From contig CAYWTB010000097.1 of the NCBI GenBank assembly GCA_964461135.1, positions 1-16,460 of the forward strand: DNA of 16,460 nt, in the 5' to 3' direction. Within the stretch, counting starts at the first letter, position 1; each line of letters opens with the position of its first letter. Of the stretch, positions 1-7,454 are shown piece after piece. Made by a program: the position numbers and the translations under genes. Origin of the DNA: RQOF01 sp964461135 (lineage in GTDB: Bacteria > Calditrichota > Calditrichia > RBG-13-44-9). The notes beneath the pieces are model-generated. The model saw only the letters and a program-made list of their open reading frames with translations. It had not been told where the DNA came from and did not search any database.

Positions 1-83
1 TCCATTTCTTTTATAAGTTCATTACTTTAGCAACTCTTTTTTAGAAGAACCATATCAATAAACCCCCGGATACAATTGGCCGG

Positions 84-290
84 GTGAAAATTGATTTCTT
101 CGAGCCTGTGAATGGGATCAAATCCTCACTGGAAAAATACGACTTGCCGGATCGTCCTTACTCCTCGCAAAGCCCCGCTCAAATATCCTGGAAACCGGGC
201 ATACTCATAAAAGGTCTGGAAATTGAACTGGAGTGTAAGGAGTGGAAAAGCAATCAATTCAGTTCGGTCCGGTTCACGATTGAGCAGTAA
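84..290 (+). CDS. Short unrecognised reading frame, possibly a gene remnant
   Basis: A GTG-started 68-codon frame ends with TAA at 288-290. The same frame is open upstream back to a TAG at 42-44, so the reading (…PPDTIGRVKIDFFEP…) could be the tail of an older, longer gene. Composition looks protein-like (charged, with a WKPG turn and an alternating strand pattern ILIKGLEIELEC), but I recognise no family. There is no convincing ribosome binding site before the GTG, and it is the only plus-strand candidate in this half of the window. It may be a short hypothetical protein or a 3' relic of a lost gene. Confidence 0.25.
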   Translation: MKIDFFEPVNGIKSSLEKYDLPDRPYSSQSPAQISWKPGILIKGLEIELECKEWKSNQFSSVRFTIEQ

Positions 291-394
291 ATGCGGTTAC
301 ATTATTCATACAATGAAACCATTTTCGCTGAATGACGCACCACAATTGAAGGAAGGGAGAAAATAACATATGGCCAATTCAAGATATTACATTT

Positions 395-868
395 TTAGAT
401 AAATTTTTCCCACATTTTTTTCCAGATACGCAGGGAATCATCCCGCTGCTGCGGATTCCAAAAAAACAGATGACTTCCTTCGCCCAGGAATAGTCCTTTA
501 TCAACATACGGTTCTTTCAATCCCCGGCGGGAATCATCATTGAGGGAAATCACCACCACCGCAGTAAAAGAACCGGAATATTCTTCCATTTTCTGCAAAA
601 CGAAAGCCGGTATTTTAAAATTGTCAATATCTTCCGCTGAAGTCAGAAGCACGATTCTTTCCAGGTGTGGGAAAATGTTTTCCAGAATCTCAGGATACAG
701 ATTGGTATCAGTATCGATTTTATAGAAGATAAGAACAAGCTCAGGATCTATTTCCAACCGGAAAGCAGGAAGTTTGGAATCTGGAAGAGGGGCAAGCGGT
801 AAAACTTCAGACAGTCCCGCAAACATATCATCATTTTGTTCAATAAAGAGGGATTCAATAATCTTCAT
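395..868 (-). CDS. Unrecognised 157-aa protein, third gene of the receiver/DUF4388 operon
   Basis: I do not recognise a family with certainty. The protein is soluble, acidic and alternates hydrophobic strands with helices: LVLIFYKI (about 44-51), RIVLLTSAEDI (about 71-81), FTAVVVISLND (about 101-111) and a C-terminal amphipathic helix RIWKKMWEKF. This order resembles the second half of a small-GTPase/Rossmann-like fold, and the first gene of the operon ends in a degenerate G domain, so a decayed G-domain relative is possible. No P-loop or NKxD motif is present. The ATG at 866-868 lies 3 bases after the stop of the upstream gene, so translational coupling is likely. No clear terminator hairpin follows the gene. 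Confidence 0.7.
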   Translation of the reverse strand: MKIIESLFIEQNDDMFAGLSEVLPLAPLPDSKLPAFRLEIDPELVLIFYKIDTDTNLYPEILENIFPHLERIVLLTSAEDIDNFKIPAFVLQKMEEYSGSFTAVVVISLNDDSRRGLKEPYVDKGLFLGEGSHLFFWNPQQRDDSLRIWKKMWEKFI

Positions 869-871
869 GAG

Positions 872-2032
872 CTACAATTCTGCTAAAAAATTTTGAATTT
901 TATTAATAGTTGATTGATCCAGTTTCCCGATCCGGACATTTTTTCCCGCAATCTCCGGCATAAATTCAGATAAATCTTCCGTATCCTGGCTGCTAGCCTT
1001 TTCGGGCGGCAACTCTTCTTCCTTTTGTTTTTCCTTCTGCCAGAAACGCTCCAGACGTCGAAACAAGGTTTTCAGGCTGTTTTTTTTCTTTTTCTCCTGT
1101 ATCAGGGGTAAACCGGCAGCGGAAGAAATCAGGGCTCCTTTGTCCAGCAGTTCCTGCATGCTTTTCAAAATCTGTAAATTTTCCTGATTCATAACTGCAA
1201 AGGTGTTAAAAATAGTCTCGCTATCCCGGCACAAACTTAGAATGGTGCGCTTCATCTTATCTTTTCGGTATGAATCCGGATCTATATTTTCACTGGTCCG
1301 GTAAGTTTCTCCCCCCGAATCCAGCTTTTTCATGAGGGTATGCAATTCCTGACTATAGGAAGTGAGCTCGGAAAGAATTTCACCGGTTTCTATTCCCAGT
1401 AAATCCTCCTCATCCACCTCTGTGTAATGAATGGTCAGATCAATATTTTGCAGAATAACCAGCTTACGGAGCGCATCCATCCCTTCCAGAGCACGGAAAT
1501 TGGCCCTTACAATTTGTCCTTTGCGAATATAGACACGTCCGATATGACCAGCGGCATTTATTGAAATCAGGGCATTATTTTCGTTATTATGTGAGATATC
1601 CAGGGCTTCCAGCAGGCTGGTCTTCTCAATGCTTTCTTCCAGCGGCGGAAAAGGTGATGCAGCCATATCACCAGCATGTTTTGCATCCAAAACGGTGTTA
1701 AGAATTGAAAAAAATTCTTTTCTGGGAAGGGGTATCTGGATAACATTGGCTATGGCCAGAGTTGATACTGCATGAAAATCCTCATGATTTCGCACAACAG
1801 GAATAACGGGTAAATAATCCTGCTGATGCTTTCTCAGGAGATCAAGCAGATTACTGACCAGTTGCTTTTTTGCCGGCCAGACTAAGATAACATCTATCAG
1901 ATCCGTTTCACAGAATGACAAAACTTCCTTAATATCCGAACTCAAATGCACCAGATATTGAGGAAGTATAAGTGAGGACAAGATTTCCCGGCGGTACTTT
2001 TCATCCAGTAAATATACTGCAATTTCAAACAT
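872..2032 (-). CDS. Receiver-like plus DUF4388 (PatA N-terminal-type) signalling protein
   Basis: 386 residues in the same architecture as the upstream gene but without its GTPase-like tail. Residues 1-115 look like a response-regulator receiver fold (strands EIAVYLL, VILVWPA, VIPVVRN, ANVIQIPLP) but lack an evident phospho-acceptor Asp in the usual place, so it is probably a pseudo-receiver. Residues about 137-205 match the DUF4388/PATAN pattern (SLLEALDIS…NALISI…GHIGRVYIRKGQIVRANF…GMDALRKLV). A helical, winged-helix-like part follows (about 260-305), then a strongly basic linker (EKKKKNSLKTLFRRLERFWQK) and an acidic tail. It is soluble, with no signal peptide. It starts 14 bases after the preceding stop, in the middle of a three-gene operon. 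A role in polarity, motility or surface signalling is inferred from the family only. Confidence 0.8.
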   Translation of the reverse strand: MFEIAVYLLDEKYRREILSSLILPQYLVHLSSDIKEVLSFCETDLIDVILVWPAKKQLVSNLLDLLRKHQQDYLPVIPVVRNHEDFHAVSTLAIANVIQIPLPRKEFFSILNTVLDAKHAGDMAASPFPPLEESIEKTSLLEALDISHNNENNALISINAAGHIGRVYIRKGQIVRANFRALEGMDALRKLVILQNIDLTIHYTEVDEEDLLGIETGEILSELTSYSQELHTLMKKLDSGGETYRTSENIDPDSYRKDKMKRTILSLCRDSETIFNTFAVMNQENLQILKSMQELLDKGALISSAAGLPLIQEKKKKNSLKTLFRRLERFWQKEKQKEEELPPEKASSQDTEDLSEFMPEIAGKNVRIGKLDQSTINKIQNFLAEL

Positions 2033-2046
2033 TCAGAGGACCCGCT

Positions 2047-3510
2047 TTATTCATTTATCGGAATTTTTTTGGTCAGTCCGAGTATGGTGGTCTTTATCCC
2101 GGAAAAATTTAAAGGGCTGAGAGACAAAACCGGAATGTCAGGGGGAATTTCCAGTTTTTTACGAAGTTCTCCTACCACCTGCTCACTCATTTTAGTAACA
2201 TTTATTACCCCAATGACAGCAGGGATTTCGTATTCGGCCAGAAACTGCCGGATAAAATATTTCTTGTAATCGAATGATAATTTCTGGGCAAAATCTATCA
2301 GAAAGACACATCCGGCTAGCTGGGAGGTTAACAATGGTAACAGGGCAAGCAGTTCATCCCCCATCGAAATTCCCAGGAAAAATAAGCGGGCATTGTGACC
2401 AAGCGGGACATCGGTAAGATCCACTCCCCTTTCCTGCACGATCTTTCTGCCGCCCGACCTGGCAATGATACTGATCATTTCCGACTTACTCGCTTCGGAG
2501 GAACCCACAATCAGCACCTGCGCTCTTTCCCATCCCGGCCTGAAAAAAGCCTCCAACATCATTTCTCTATCATCATCCGAGAACTCCTCGGCGGGAGTTT
2601 CGGCGGAATCAATTTCAATTATTTCCTGTTTCAGAAGATCCTGTAGCGTTCGGATAGTATTATAGGTATTGAGATGGGTCTCTTTCAAAATTTTTTTTAA
2701 GGAAGAGCGGGATTCAATCAGGCTCATCACATGAAAGTGGTAGGATGTTTCATCCTGAAGTCCTGTCCCCCGTTTCACTGTGAAAACCGGATTTTCCGAG
2801 TGCAACTTATCAAGGAATTCCTGCTGTTTTTTTGCCTCATACCTGAATTCCTGTATCAGGCCATAGGTAGAGCTGCTGACAGGTATTACATCAGAGCCAT
2901 CAGAAAATTCTTTAAACGAAAGGGTGCCCCTGGAATGGTGTAATAATTGCAGGATTGCATCGTCCTTTTCCTTTCCGCGGTACCAGGCATGCACAATTTT
3001 CCCATGGGACACCTTTAATCTGGCCAGCCAACCATCATCGAAAATTTTCATGGTAGCACTTTTTTTCTCATTAACTGCCCGGTTGAGAAAATTCACCAGC
3101 GAAAAATCCTTCAGTGGTTTCTGCACGGTGTTTTTGGGCAATCGAGAAGGCAACTCATTCTTACAGAAGGCATGAAAATTTATCAGCCGGATAATGGTAT
3201 CCGGCCTGGCATGCTCTGCTTCCAGAACCCGGTTTATCCCAGATTGATAATAATTGAGCCGGGTATCCACACCAATTTTTTCGCAATAAATGATCGTAAA
3301 ATAGCTGCTGATAACCCTTAATTCATCGTAAGTTTCCGGCAGTAGCCGGTAATTCAGGACAATGGCATCCGGCCGGTGAGTTTTTAAATCTATCAGAAGA
3401 TCCGAAAAATGAGGGAAAATAAAAATTTCATAACCGTTCTGAATGGCGGCATTGACAGTGCTCTGAGCGGCTCTTTGTCCGGATTCAAGCAGGTATATTA
3501 TGGATGCCAT
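2047..3510 (-). CDS. Receiver-like / DUF4388 / winged-helix / degenerate small-GTPase fusion protein
   Basis: 487 residues, first gene of the operon. Domains in order: receiver-like fold 1-115 (ASIIYLLESG, AIVLNYRLL, TIIYCEKIG, INRVLEA); DUF4388/PATAN about 133-225 (FSLVNFLNRAV…ATMKIF…GWLARLKVSHGKIVHAWYRG); a winged-helix-like segment about 250-305 (SLIESRSSLKKILKET…TIRTLQDLLKQEII); and a C-terminal MglA/Srprb-like G domain about 325-487. The G domain is degenerate. The P-loop reads VGSSEASKS (335-343), keeping Lys-Ser but with Ser for the last Gly. The DxxG position reads FFLGIS, and the NKxD position reads TKMS. Strand VFLIDF and a C-terminal LSLSPLNFSGI remain. Nucleotide binding may be weakened or lost. 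The start ATG has only a weak ribosome site (ACGGAA). It lies 77 bases after the SpoU gene with no hairpin between, so read-through from rlmD is possible. Confidence 0.8.
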   Translation of the reverse strand: MASIIYLLESGQRAAQSTVNAAIQNGYEIFIFPHFSDLLIDLKTHRPDAIVLNYRLLPETYDELRVISSYFTIIYCEKIGVDTRLNYYQSGINRVLEAEHARPDTIIRLINFHAFCKNELPSRLPKNTVQKPLKDFSLVNFLNRAVNEKKSATMKIFDDGWLARLKVSHGKIVHAWYRGKEKDDAILQLLHHSRGTLSFKEFSDGSDVIPVSSSTYGLIQEFRYEAKKQQEFLDKLHSENPVFTVKRGTGLQDETSYHFHVMSLIESRSSLKKILKETHLNTYNTIRTLQDLLKQEIIEIDSAETPAEEFSDDDREMMLEAFFRPGWERAQVLIVGSSEASKSEMISIIARSGGRKIVQERGVDLTDVPLGHNARLFFLGISMGDELLALLPLLTSQLAGCVFLIDFAQKLSFDYKKYFIRQFLAEYEIPAVIGVINVTKMSEQVVGELRKKLEIPPDIPVLSLSPLNFSGIKTTILGLTKKIPINE

Positions 3511-3587
3511 GATTCCGTAACTGAATTAAATGATTTGAAATATAATTTTTAATCAACTGCGAATCAACTTTTCATGAAACATTTCCA

Positions 3588-4130
3588 TTATCGGTCTTTT
3601 TGTGTCAAATATTTAAATAAGAGATCATATATGACAATTCCGTAGGCAACAGTAACATTCAGCGATTGTTTGGTACCAAACATGGGAATTTCGATGGCCT
3701 TGTCTGCAATTTCTACAATTTTATCCTGTACGCCAAATACTTCATTTCCCACCACCAGGCAAACCGGGAAAATTACTTCAAGATCCGAATAAGGCTGGCT
3801 GTGGGAGGTATGTTCAAGTACAATAATCTGGGTACCGCCTTTTCTTAACTCATTCAGAACGAGAAGGGCATCCTCCCGGTAGTCCCACGGGACGGAGTCA
3901 ACCGCACCCAGTGCCGTTTTATCTATTTCTTTGCGAGGCGGGTATCCGGTTATTCCACTGAGATATAATTTCTGGAGCCGCACGGCATCCGCAGTGCGGA
4001 ATATTGAACCGACATTGTGAAGACTTCGGATATTATCCAGCAAGGTAAATAAAGGAAATCGGCTGGCTTTTTGCAATTCTTCAGACGAGAGGCGCCGGGC
4101 GGTGATTTCCTGATAAGATAATTTTCTCAT
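3588..4130 (-). CDS. SpoU/TrmH-family RNA 2'-O-methyltransferase
   Basis: 180 residues forming a single SPOUT (alpha/beta-knot) methyltransferase domain, which transfers a methyl group from S-adenosylmethionine to a ribose 2'-OH of tRNA or rRNA. All three SpoU motifs are visible: motif 1 NIRSLHNVGSIFRTADA (33-49, with the conserved Asn39 and Arg45), motif 2 LVVGNEVFGV (125-134), and motif 3 IPMFGTKQSLNVTVAYGIVI (148-167, knot and SAM pocket with the Ser-Leu-Asn triad). There is no N-terminal L30e-like substrate-binding domain as in RlmB, so the protein resembles the short single-domain members whose substrate cannot be read from sequence. The ATG overlaps the rlmD stop in an ATGA arrangement, so the two are translationally coupled. 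Confidence 0.93.
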   Translation of the reverse strand: MRKLSYQEITARRLSSEELQKASRFPLFTLLDNIRSLHNVGSIFRTADAVRLQKLYLSGITGYPPRKEIDKTALGAVDSVPWDYREDALLVLNELRKGGTQIIVLEHTSHSQPYSDLEVIFPVCLVVGNEVFGVQDKIVEIADKAIEIPMFGTKQSLNVTVAYGIVIYDLLFKYLTQKDR

Positions 4131-5506
4131 TTTAACTCCAGCCGGACAACTGATTCTATATGGTAGGTATGAGGAAACATATCCACCGGTTGAATTTCAA
4201 CCAGCTCATAATACGGTAACAGCGGTTTAACATCCCGCACCATAGTAGTGGGATTACAGGAAACATAAATAATTCTGGGCGGCCGGATCTCCAGCAGTGC
4301 GTTTACAATATCCGGGTGCATTCCGGAACGGGGAGGATCCGTCACTACCACATCCGGCTTCTCTTTCCTCTCCAAAATATTATTGCGGATATCCCCGGCC
4401 ACAAACTCACAGTTCGTGATCTGATTCTGCTTACAATTCCGAGCCGCATCCAGCAGGGCGCTCTCTATCAGTTCAAATCCGACTACCTGCCTGGCAATAC
4501 GGGACAGAAACATAGCAATAGTTCCGGTGCCGGAATAAAGATCCCAGATTAAGTCGATTCGATCGCCTGCAAATTTTTGCACAACATTATACAGATGTTC
4601 GGCCTGTAAAGTATTGGTCTGGAAGAAAGAGTTAGCCGAAATAGTAAAGGTAAAATCTTCGATTTTTTCGGAAATGTAGTTACTACCGTATAAAACATGT
4701 TCCTCTTCTCCGAATGCGATCTGGGCAAAACGGGGATTTACGGTATTAATTACGCTTTTTATTTCCGGAACTTCCGCAACCAGCAATTGAGCAAATTCTG
4801 ACAACGGTTCACTGGCAGCCTGAAAAGTGACAACATTGACCATATACTCATTCCGGGAAAAAGATTTTCTGATAACCAGAAAACGCAATAATCCCTGGTG
4901 GGTTTTCAAATTGAATACCGGTAATTTACTCTTACTAAAATACTGTTGTGCGATATTAAGAATTTTATTCATCACATCGTCCTGTAGCCAGCACTTTTCA
5001 ATATCCATCACGCGATCGAATGAACCCGGTACGTGCAAACCCAACGCAAACCCTTTTTTTACGGCAGGATCGGATAGCTCTTCCGGAATCAGCCAGCGAT
5101 CAGGGGTAAAGGAAAATTCCATTTTATTGCGGTAAGCAAAAATAAGCGGTGATGGAAGGGCGGAATGAACTATACCGGGTTGTGCATCGGCCAGATGCCG
5201 GAAGCTTTCTATGATCTGCTCCCTCTTGAAGCGCAGCTGTTCGCTGTATTCCAGATTCTGCCATTTACATCCACCACAATGTCCGAAATGCCGACAGGGT
5301 GCAGGCTGTCGCAAGGAAGAAGGTTGGAGAAGTTTAACCAGCCGTGCGTCACTGTAATTCTTTTTTATTTTTCTGATCCGGACTTCAGCCCGGTCGCCGG
5401 GAATTCCACCTTCCACAAAAACCACCTGGTTTTCAAAACGGGCAATTCCCTTACCGCCAAATGCCAGTTTCTCAATATCAAGAATAAGTTCCTGTCCTTT
5501 TTTCAT
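4127..5506 (-). CDS. rlmD: 23S rRNA (uracil-C5)-methyltransferase, RlmD/RumA family
   Basis: 459 residues, full length for the TrmA/RumA/RlmD family. Domains: an N-terminal TRAM RNA-binding domain (about 1-60), a [4Fe-4S] cluster set Cys71, Cys77, Cys80 (CRHFGHCGGC) and Cys172, a central beta domain, and a C-terminal Rossmann methyltransferase. The latter has the SAM motif DLYSGTGT (322-329), DPPRSGM (390-396), the catalytic nucleophile Cys417 in VSCNPTT, and the general-base Glu451 in HIESVVRLEL. The enzyme methylates C5 of a uracil in 23S rRNA (U1939 in E. coli); the exact target here (RlmD, RlmC or TrmA type) is inferred. The start is supported by GAGGG about 5 bases before the ATG. The TGA stop overlaps the next ATG. 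Confidence 0.93.
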   Translation of the reverse strand: MKKGQELILDIEKLAFGGKGIARFENQVVFVEGGIPGDRAEVRIRKIKKNYSDARLVKLLQPSSLRQPAPCRHFGHCGGCKWQNLEYSEQLRFKREQIIESFRHLADAQPGIVHSALPSPLIFAYRNKMEFSFTPDRWLIPEELSDPAVKKGFALGLHVPGSFDRVMDIEKCWLQDDVMNKILNIAQQYFSKSKLPVFNLKTHQGLLRFLVIRKSFSRNEYMVNVVTFQAASEPLSEFAQLLVAEVPEIKSVINTVNPRFAQIAFGEEEHVLYGSNYISEKIEDFTFTISANSFFQTNTLQAEHLYNVVQKFAGDRIDLIWDLYSGTGTIAMFLSRIARQVVGFELIESALLDAARNCKQNQITNCEFVAGDIRNNILERKEKPDVVVTDPPRSGMHPDIVNALLEIRPPRIIYVSCNPTTMVRDVKPLLPYYELVEIQPVDMFPHTYHIESVVRLELK

Positions 5507-5893
5507 TATCCCTCACTAAATACAAATTGAATATTCACAAACATCATCCTGCAATGCACCAGCACATCGACCCTTTTTACCCGTTTCCGGAAAAAATGTT
5601 CGCAGCCTGTTCCTCGTGAAAAAACAAGCCTGATTAAAAACACGAAATGGACAGCGATGTCAGATGTCAACTATAACAAGGAACTCATTATTGGAACCAT
5701 TCCAACCCTTCCTTCATACCATCTACTGTACTGTTAAAAGAGACTTACAGCAATAACCGGCACCTGAAACCTCTCAAAACCACAATTGAATATTCAATCC
5801 CGATTAATTGTTACTGTAAATTGATGCAAGAAATTAAAACACGGGCAGAGAAGATGCAATTATTATTGAAGATGGCACTGTCCCGGAAATTAA
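5507..5893. other. Intergenic stretch with no gene recognised
   Basis: 387 bases between the rlmD start and the terminator of the trpB2 gene. I see no reading frame with coding character, no RNA gene and no long repeat. The part next to 5507 must hold the minus-strand promoter and 5' leader of rlmD; an AT-rich TATTCAATTTG stretch at about 5524-5534 (read on the minus strand) could serve as a -10 region, but this is a weak guess. Confidence 0.4.
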
Positions 5894-5928
5894 AAAAAGG
5901 AAGAACCATTCATCGATTCTTCCTTTTT
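5894..5928 (-). terminator. Intrinsic terminator after trpB2
   Basis: A perfect 12-bp inverted repeat (AAAAAGGAAGAA at 5894-5905, TTCTTCCTTTTT at 5917-5928) with an 11-base loop. It sits 19 bases after the trpB2 stop. Read on the minus strand, the right arm runs into TTTTTTTAATTT, so it works as a terminator for the leftward transcript. The plus-strand side also has five T's, so some bidirectional activity is possible. Confidence 0.85.
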
Positions 5929-5947
5929 ATCTGAATGTTGCCGGCAT

Positions 5948-7264
5948 TTATGCTACGGCAGATTGCTGATCGCTTTCCAGTTCTCCGTTGAGGTAGGCTT
6001 TATAGGCCGAGAGATCCAGCAGACCATGTCCGGACAAATTAAATACCACGGCTTTTTCGATCCCTTCTTCTTTTGCCTGCAGAGCCTGTTCTATGGCCGC
6101 CTGTACTGCATGGGCGGATTCCGGAGCGGGGATGATTCCTTCGCTGCGGGCAAATTGAAGTGCACCATGGAATATGTCCAATTGACCGATGGCCATAGCA
6201 CTGATCAGGTTATGCTGCAGCAAGGCGCTGACGATGGGTGCCGCCCCGTGGTAACGCAAACCACCGGCATGAATGGGGGGCGGGATGAAATCATGTCCCA
6301 GTGTGTACATCTTCATCAGTGGAGTGAAACCGGCGGTATCGCCAAAATCATATTCAATCTTCCCCTGAGTTAACGTGGGACAGGAAGCCGGTTCTACTGC
6401 CACAAGGTCGATCTTGCGTCCGTTTATTTTGTCCCGCACAAACGGCAGAGCCAGGCCGGCAAAATTACTGCCCCCGCCATGGCATCCGATCACCACATCC
6501 GGATAATCGCCCACCAGCTCAAACTGTTTTTTTGTTTCCTGGCCGATGATGGTCTGATGCAGTAAGACATGGTTCAGTACGCTTCCCAGAGAATACTTGG
6601 TCCGGTTATCCTGCAGGGCCGTTTCAATGGCTTCCGAAATGGCAATTCCGAGACTTCCCGGACACTCCGGATCTTTGGCCAGGATTTTACGGCCCGCTTC
6701 GGTGCGGTCGGAGGGTGACGCATAGATTTCCGCACCATACAGATTCATCATGGTTTTACGGTAGGGTTTCTGTTGAAAACTGACCTTAACCATAAACACC
6801 ACGCATTCCATATCGAACAGGTGACAGGCGTAGGCCAGGGAGCTCCCCCACTGCCCTGCCCCGGTTTCAGTAGACAGCTTCCTGGTTCCCTCCAGTTTAT
6901 TATAGTATGCCTGGGCAATGGCAGTGTTCGGTTTATGGCTGCCGGTGGGAGACACCCCTTCATACTTGTAATAAATTCTGGCAGGAGTTTGCAGGGCCCT
7001 CTCCAGCCGGCGTGCTCGGATCAACGGAGTAGGCCGGTAAAGCGTATAAGCCTCGCGCACTTTTTCCGGTATGGCAATTTCACGCTGCGGGCTCATCTCC
7101 TGTTCAATCAGGGACATGGGGAAGATAGCAGACATGTCATCAGGTGAAATGGGTTGCCTGGTTCCCGGATGCAGGGGGGGATCCATGCGGAATGGCAGAT
7201 CCGCCAGAATATTGTAGAAATGAGTAGGAATCTGATCCTCTTTTAACAGAATTTTGGTATCCAT
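5948..7264 (-). CDS. trpB: Tryptophan synthase beta-like protein, TrpB2 type (PLP enzyme)
   Basis: 438 residues, longer than classic TrpB1 (about 400) and with the N-terminal extension and motifs of the TrpB2 branch. TrpB condenses indole with serine to give tryptophan; TrpB2 enzymes often work without a TrpA partner. PLP-fold features: Schiff-base Lys111 in GSHKPNTA, catalytic Glu133 in TETGAGQWG, the phosphate loop GCHGGGSN (260-267), and the C-terminal SGHGLLDL (411-418). The N-terminal LYRPTPLIRARRLERAL is typical of fold-type II beta-synthases. The ATG at 7262-7264 has AAGGAG six bases upstream. No trpA or other trp gene is near. Upstream lies a complete tryptophan attenuator (leader peptide and terminator), which independently supports a role in Trp supply. 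A 12-bp-stem terminator follows, so it is a single-gene transcript. Confidence 0.95.
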   Translation of the reverse strand: MDTKILLKEDQIPTHFYNILADLPFRMDPPLHPGTRQPISPDDMSAIFPMSLIEQEMSPQREIAIPEKVREAYTLYRPTPLIRARRLERALQTPARIYYKYEGVSPTGSHKPNTAIAQAYYNKLEGTRKLSTETGAGQWGSSLAYACHLFDMECVVFMVKVSFQQKPYRKTMMNLYGAEIYASPSDRTEAGRKILAKDPECPGSLGIAISEAIETALQDNRTKYSLGSVLNHVLLHQTIIGQETKKQFELVGDYPDVVIGCHGGGSNFAGLALPFVRDKINGRKIDLVAVEPASCPTLTQGKIEYDFGDTAGFTPLMKMYTLGHDFIPPPIHAGGLRYHGAAPIVSALLQHNLISAMAIGQLDIFHGALQFARSEGIIPAPESAHAVQAAIEQALQAKEEGIEKAVVFNLSGHGLLDLSAYKAYLNGELESDQQSAVA

Positions 7265-7300
7265 GATAATCTCCTTATGGGGTTGCTATAAAACAAAAAA

Positions 7301-7322
7301 CCCGCTGCGGTCTGGCAGCGGG
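7301..7322 (-). terminator. Attenuator terminator hairpin (3:4) upstream of trpB2
   Basis: On the minus strand CCCGCTGC, loop CAGACC, then GCAGCGGG: a perfect 8-bp GC-rich stem followed at once by TTTTTTGTTTT (7290-7300). It lies between the leader peptide stop and the trpB2 ribosome binding site, the position expected for a conditional terminator rather than the end of an upstream gene. Confidence 0.9.
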
Positions 7323-7351
7323 CGATATGAATTATTTAATAATATTCAATT

Positions 7352-7429
7352 TTATTGAAACGCGTTATTCACCCACCGCCAGCGCAGGCACCACCACCAG
7401 GAAAAGGTTTTGTGAGTGAATGTAGCCAT
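7352..7429 (-). CDS. trpL: trp leader peptide (25 aa, five Trp codons)
   Basis: A 25-codon frame: ATG at 7427-7429, TAA at 7352-7354. It begins MATFTHKTFS and continues WWWCLRWRWVNNAFQ. Five of 25 residues are Trp (11, 12, 13, 17, 19), a density far beyond chance. A ribosome site GGAG (7438-7441) lies eight bases before the ATG. The peptide itself probably has no function; its translation senses charged tRNA-Trp. The Trp run is placed so that a stalled ribosome frees segment 2 of the attenuator, and Trp17 and Trp19 codons lie inside segment 2. It is far below usual gene-finder size limits. Confidence 0.92.
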   Translation of the reverse strand: MATFTHKTFSWWWCLRWRWVNNAFQ

Positions 7430-7454
7430 TTAAGGATCTCCGAATATTTTTTTG

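Larger units (their letters stand above)
7291..7429 (-). promoter_or_regulatory. Tryptophan transcription attenuator (three alternative RNA hairpins)
   Basis: Four leader RNA segments can pair in the classic exclusive pattern (read on the minus strand). Segment 1, UUCACUCAC (7412-7420, leader codons 4-6), pairs over 9 bp with GUGGGUGAA (7368-7376). Segment 2, CUGGCGGUGGGUGA (7369-7382), pairs over 14 bp, including G-U pairs, with segment 3, UCGCCCGCUGCCAG (7312-7325): the antiterminator. Segment 3 also pairs with segment 4 to form the terminator. Geometry fits ribosome control. Codon 11 (first Trp) starts at 7399, so a ribosome stalled there would shield down to about 7384 and leave segment 2 free for segment 3, allowing read-through into trpB2. 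With enough Trp the ribosome covers segment 2 and the terminator forms. Without translation, 1:2 plus 3:4 terminates. Confidence 0.88.

Noticed and set aside
370..402. Ten-codon plus-strand frame MANSRYYIFR after an AAGGAAGGGAG ribosome site
   Set aside because: It runs into the 3' end of the minus-strand 157-aa gene and is too short to support; perhaps a vestige of a gene start.
5963..6373. 136-codon plus-strand frame inside trpB2
   Set aside because: Antisense shadow of a strongly supported PLP enzyme gene, with no ribosome site or family.
7265..7448. T-box riboswitch for tRNA-Trp upstream of trpB2
   Set aside because: GGGTGAATAACGCG in the leader looks a little like the T-box core, but the likely 5' leader is under 200 bases, there is no stem I or specifier loop, and the bases are codons of a Trp-rich peptide with a good ribosome site.
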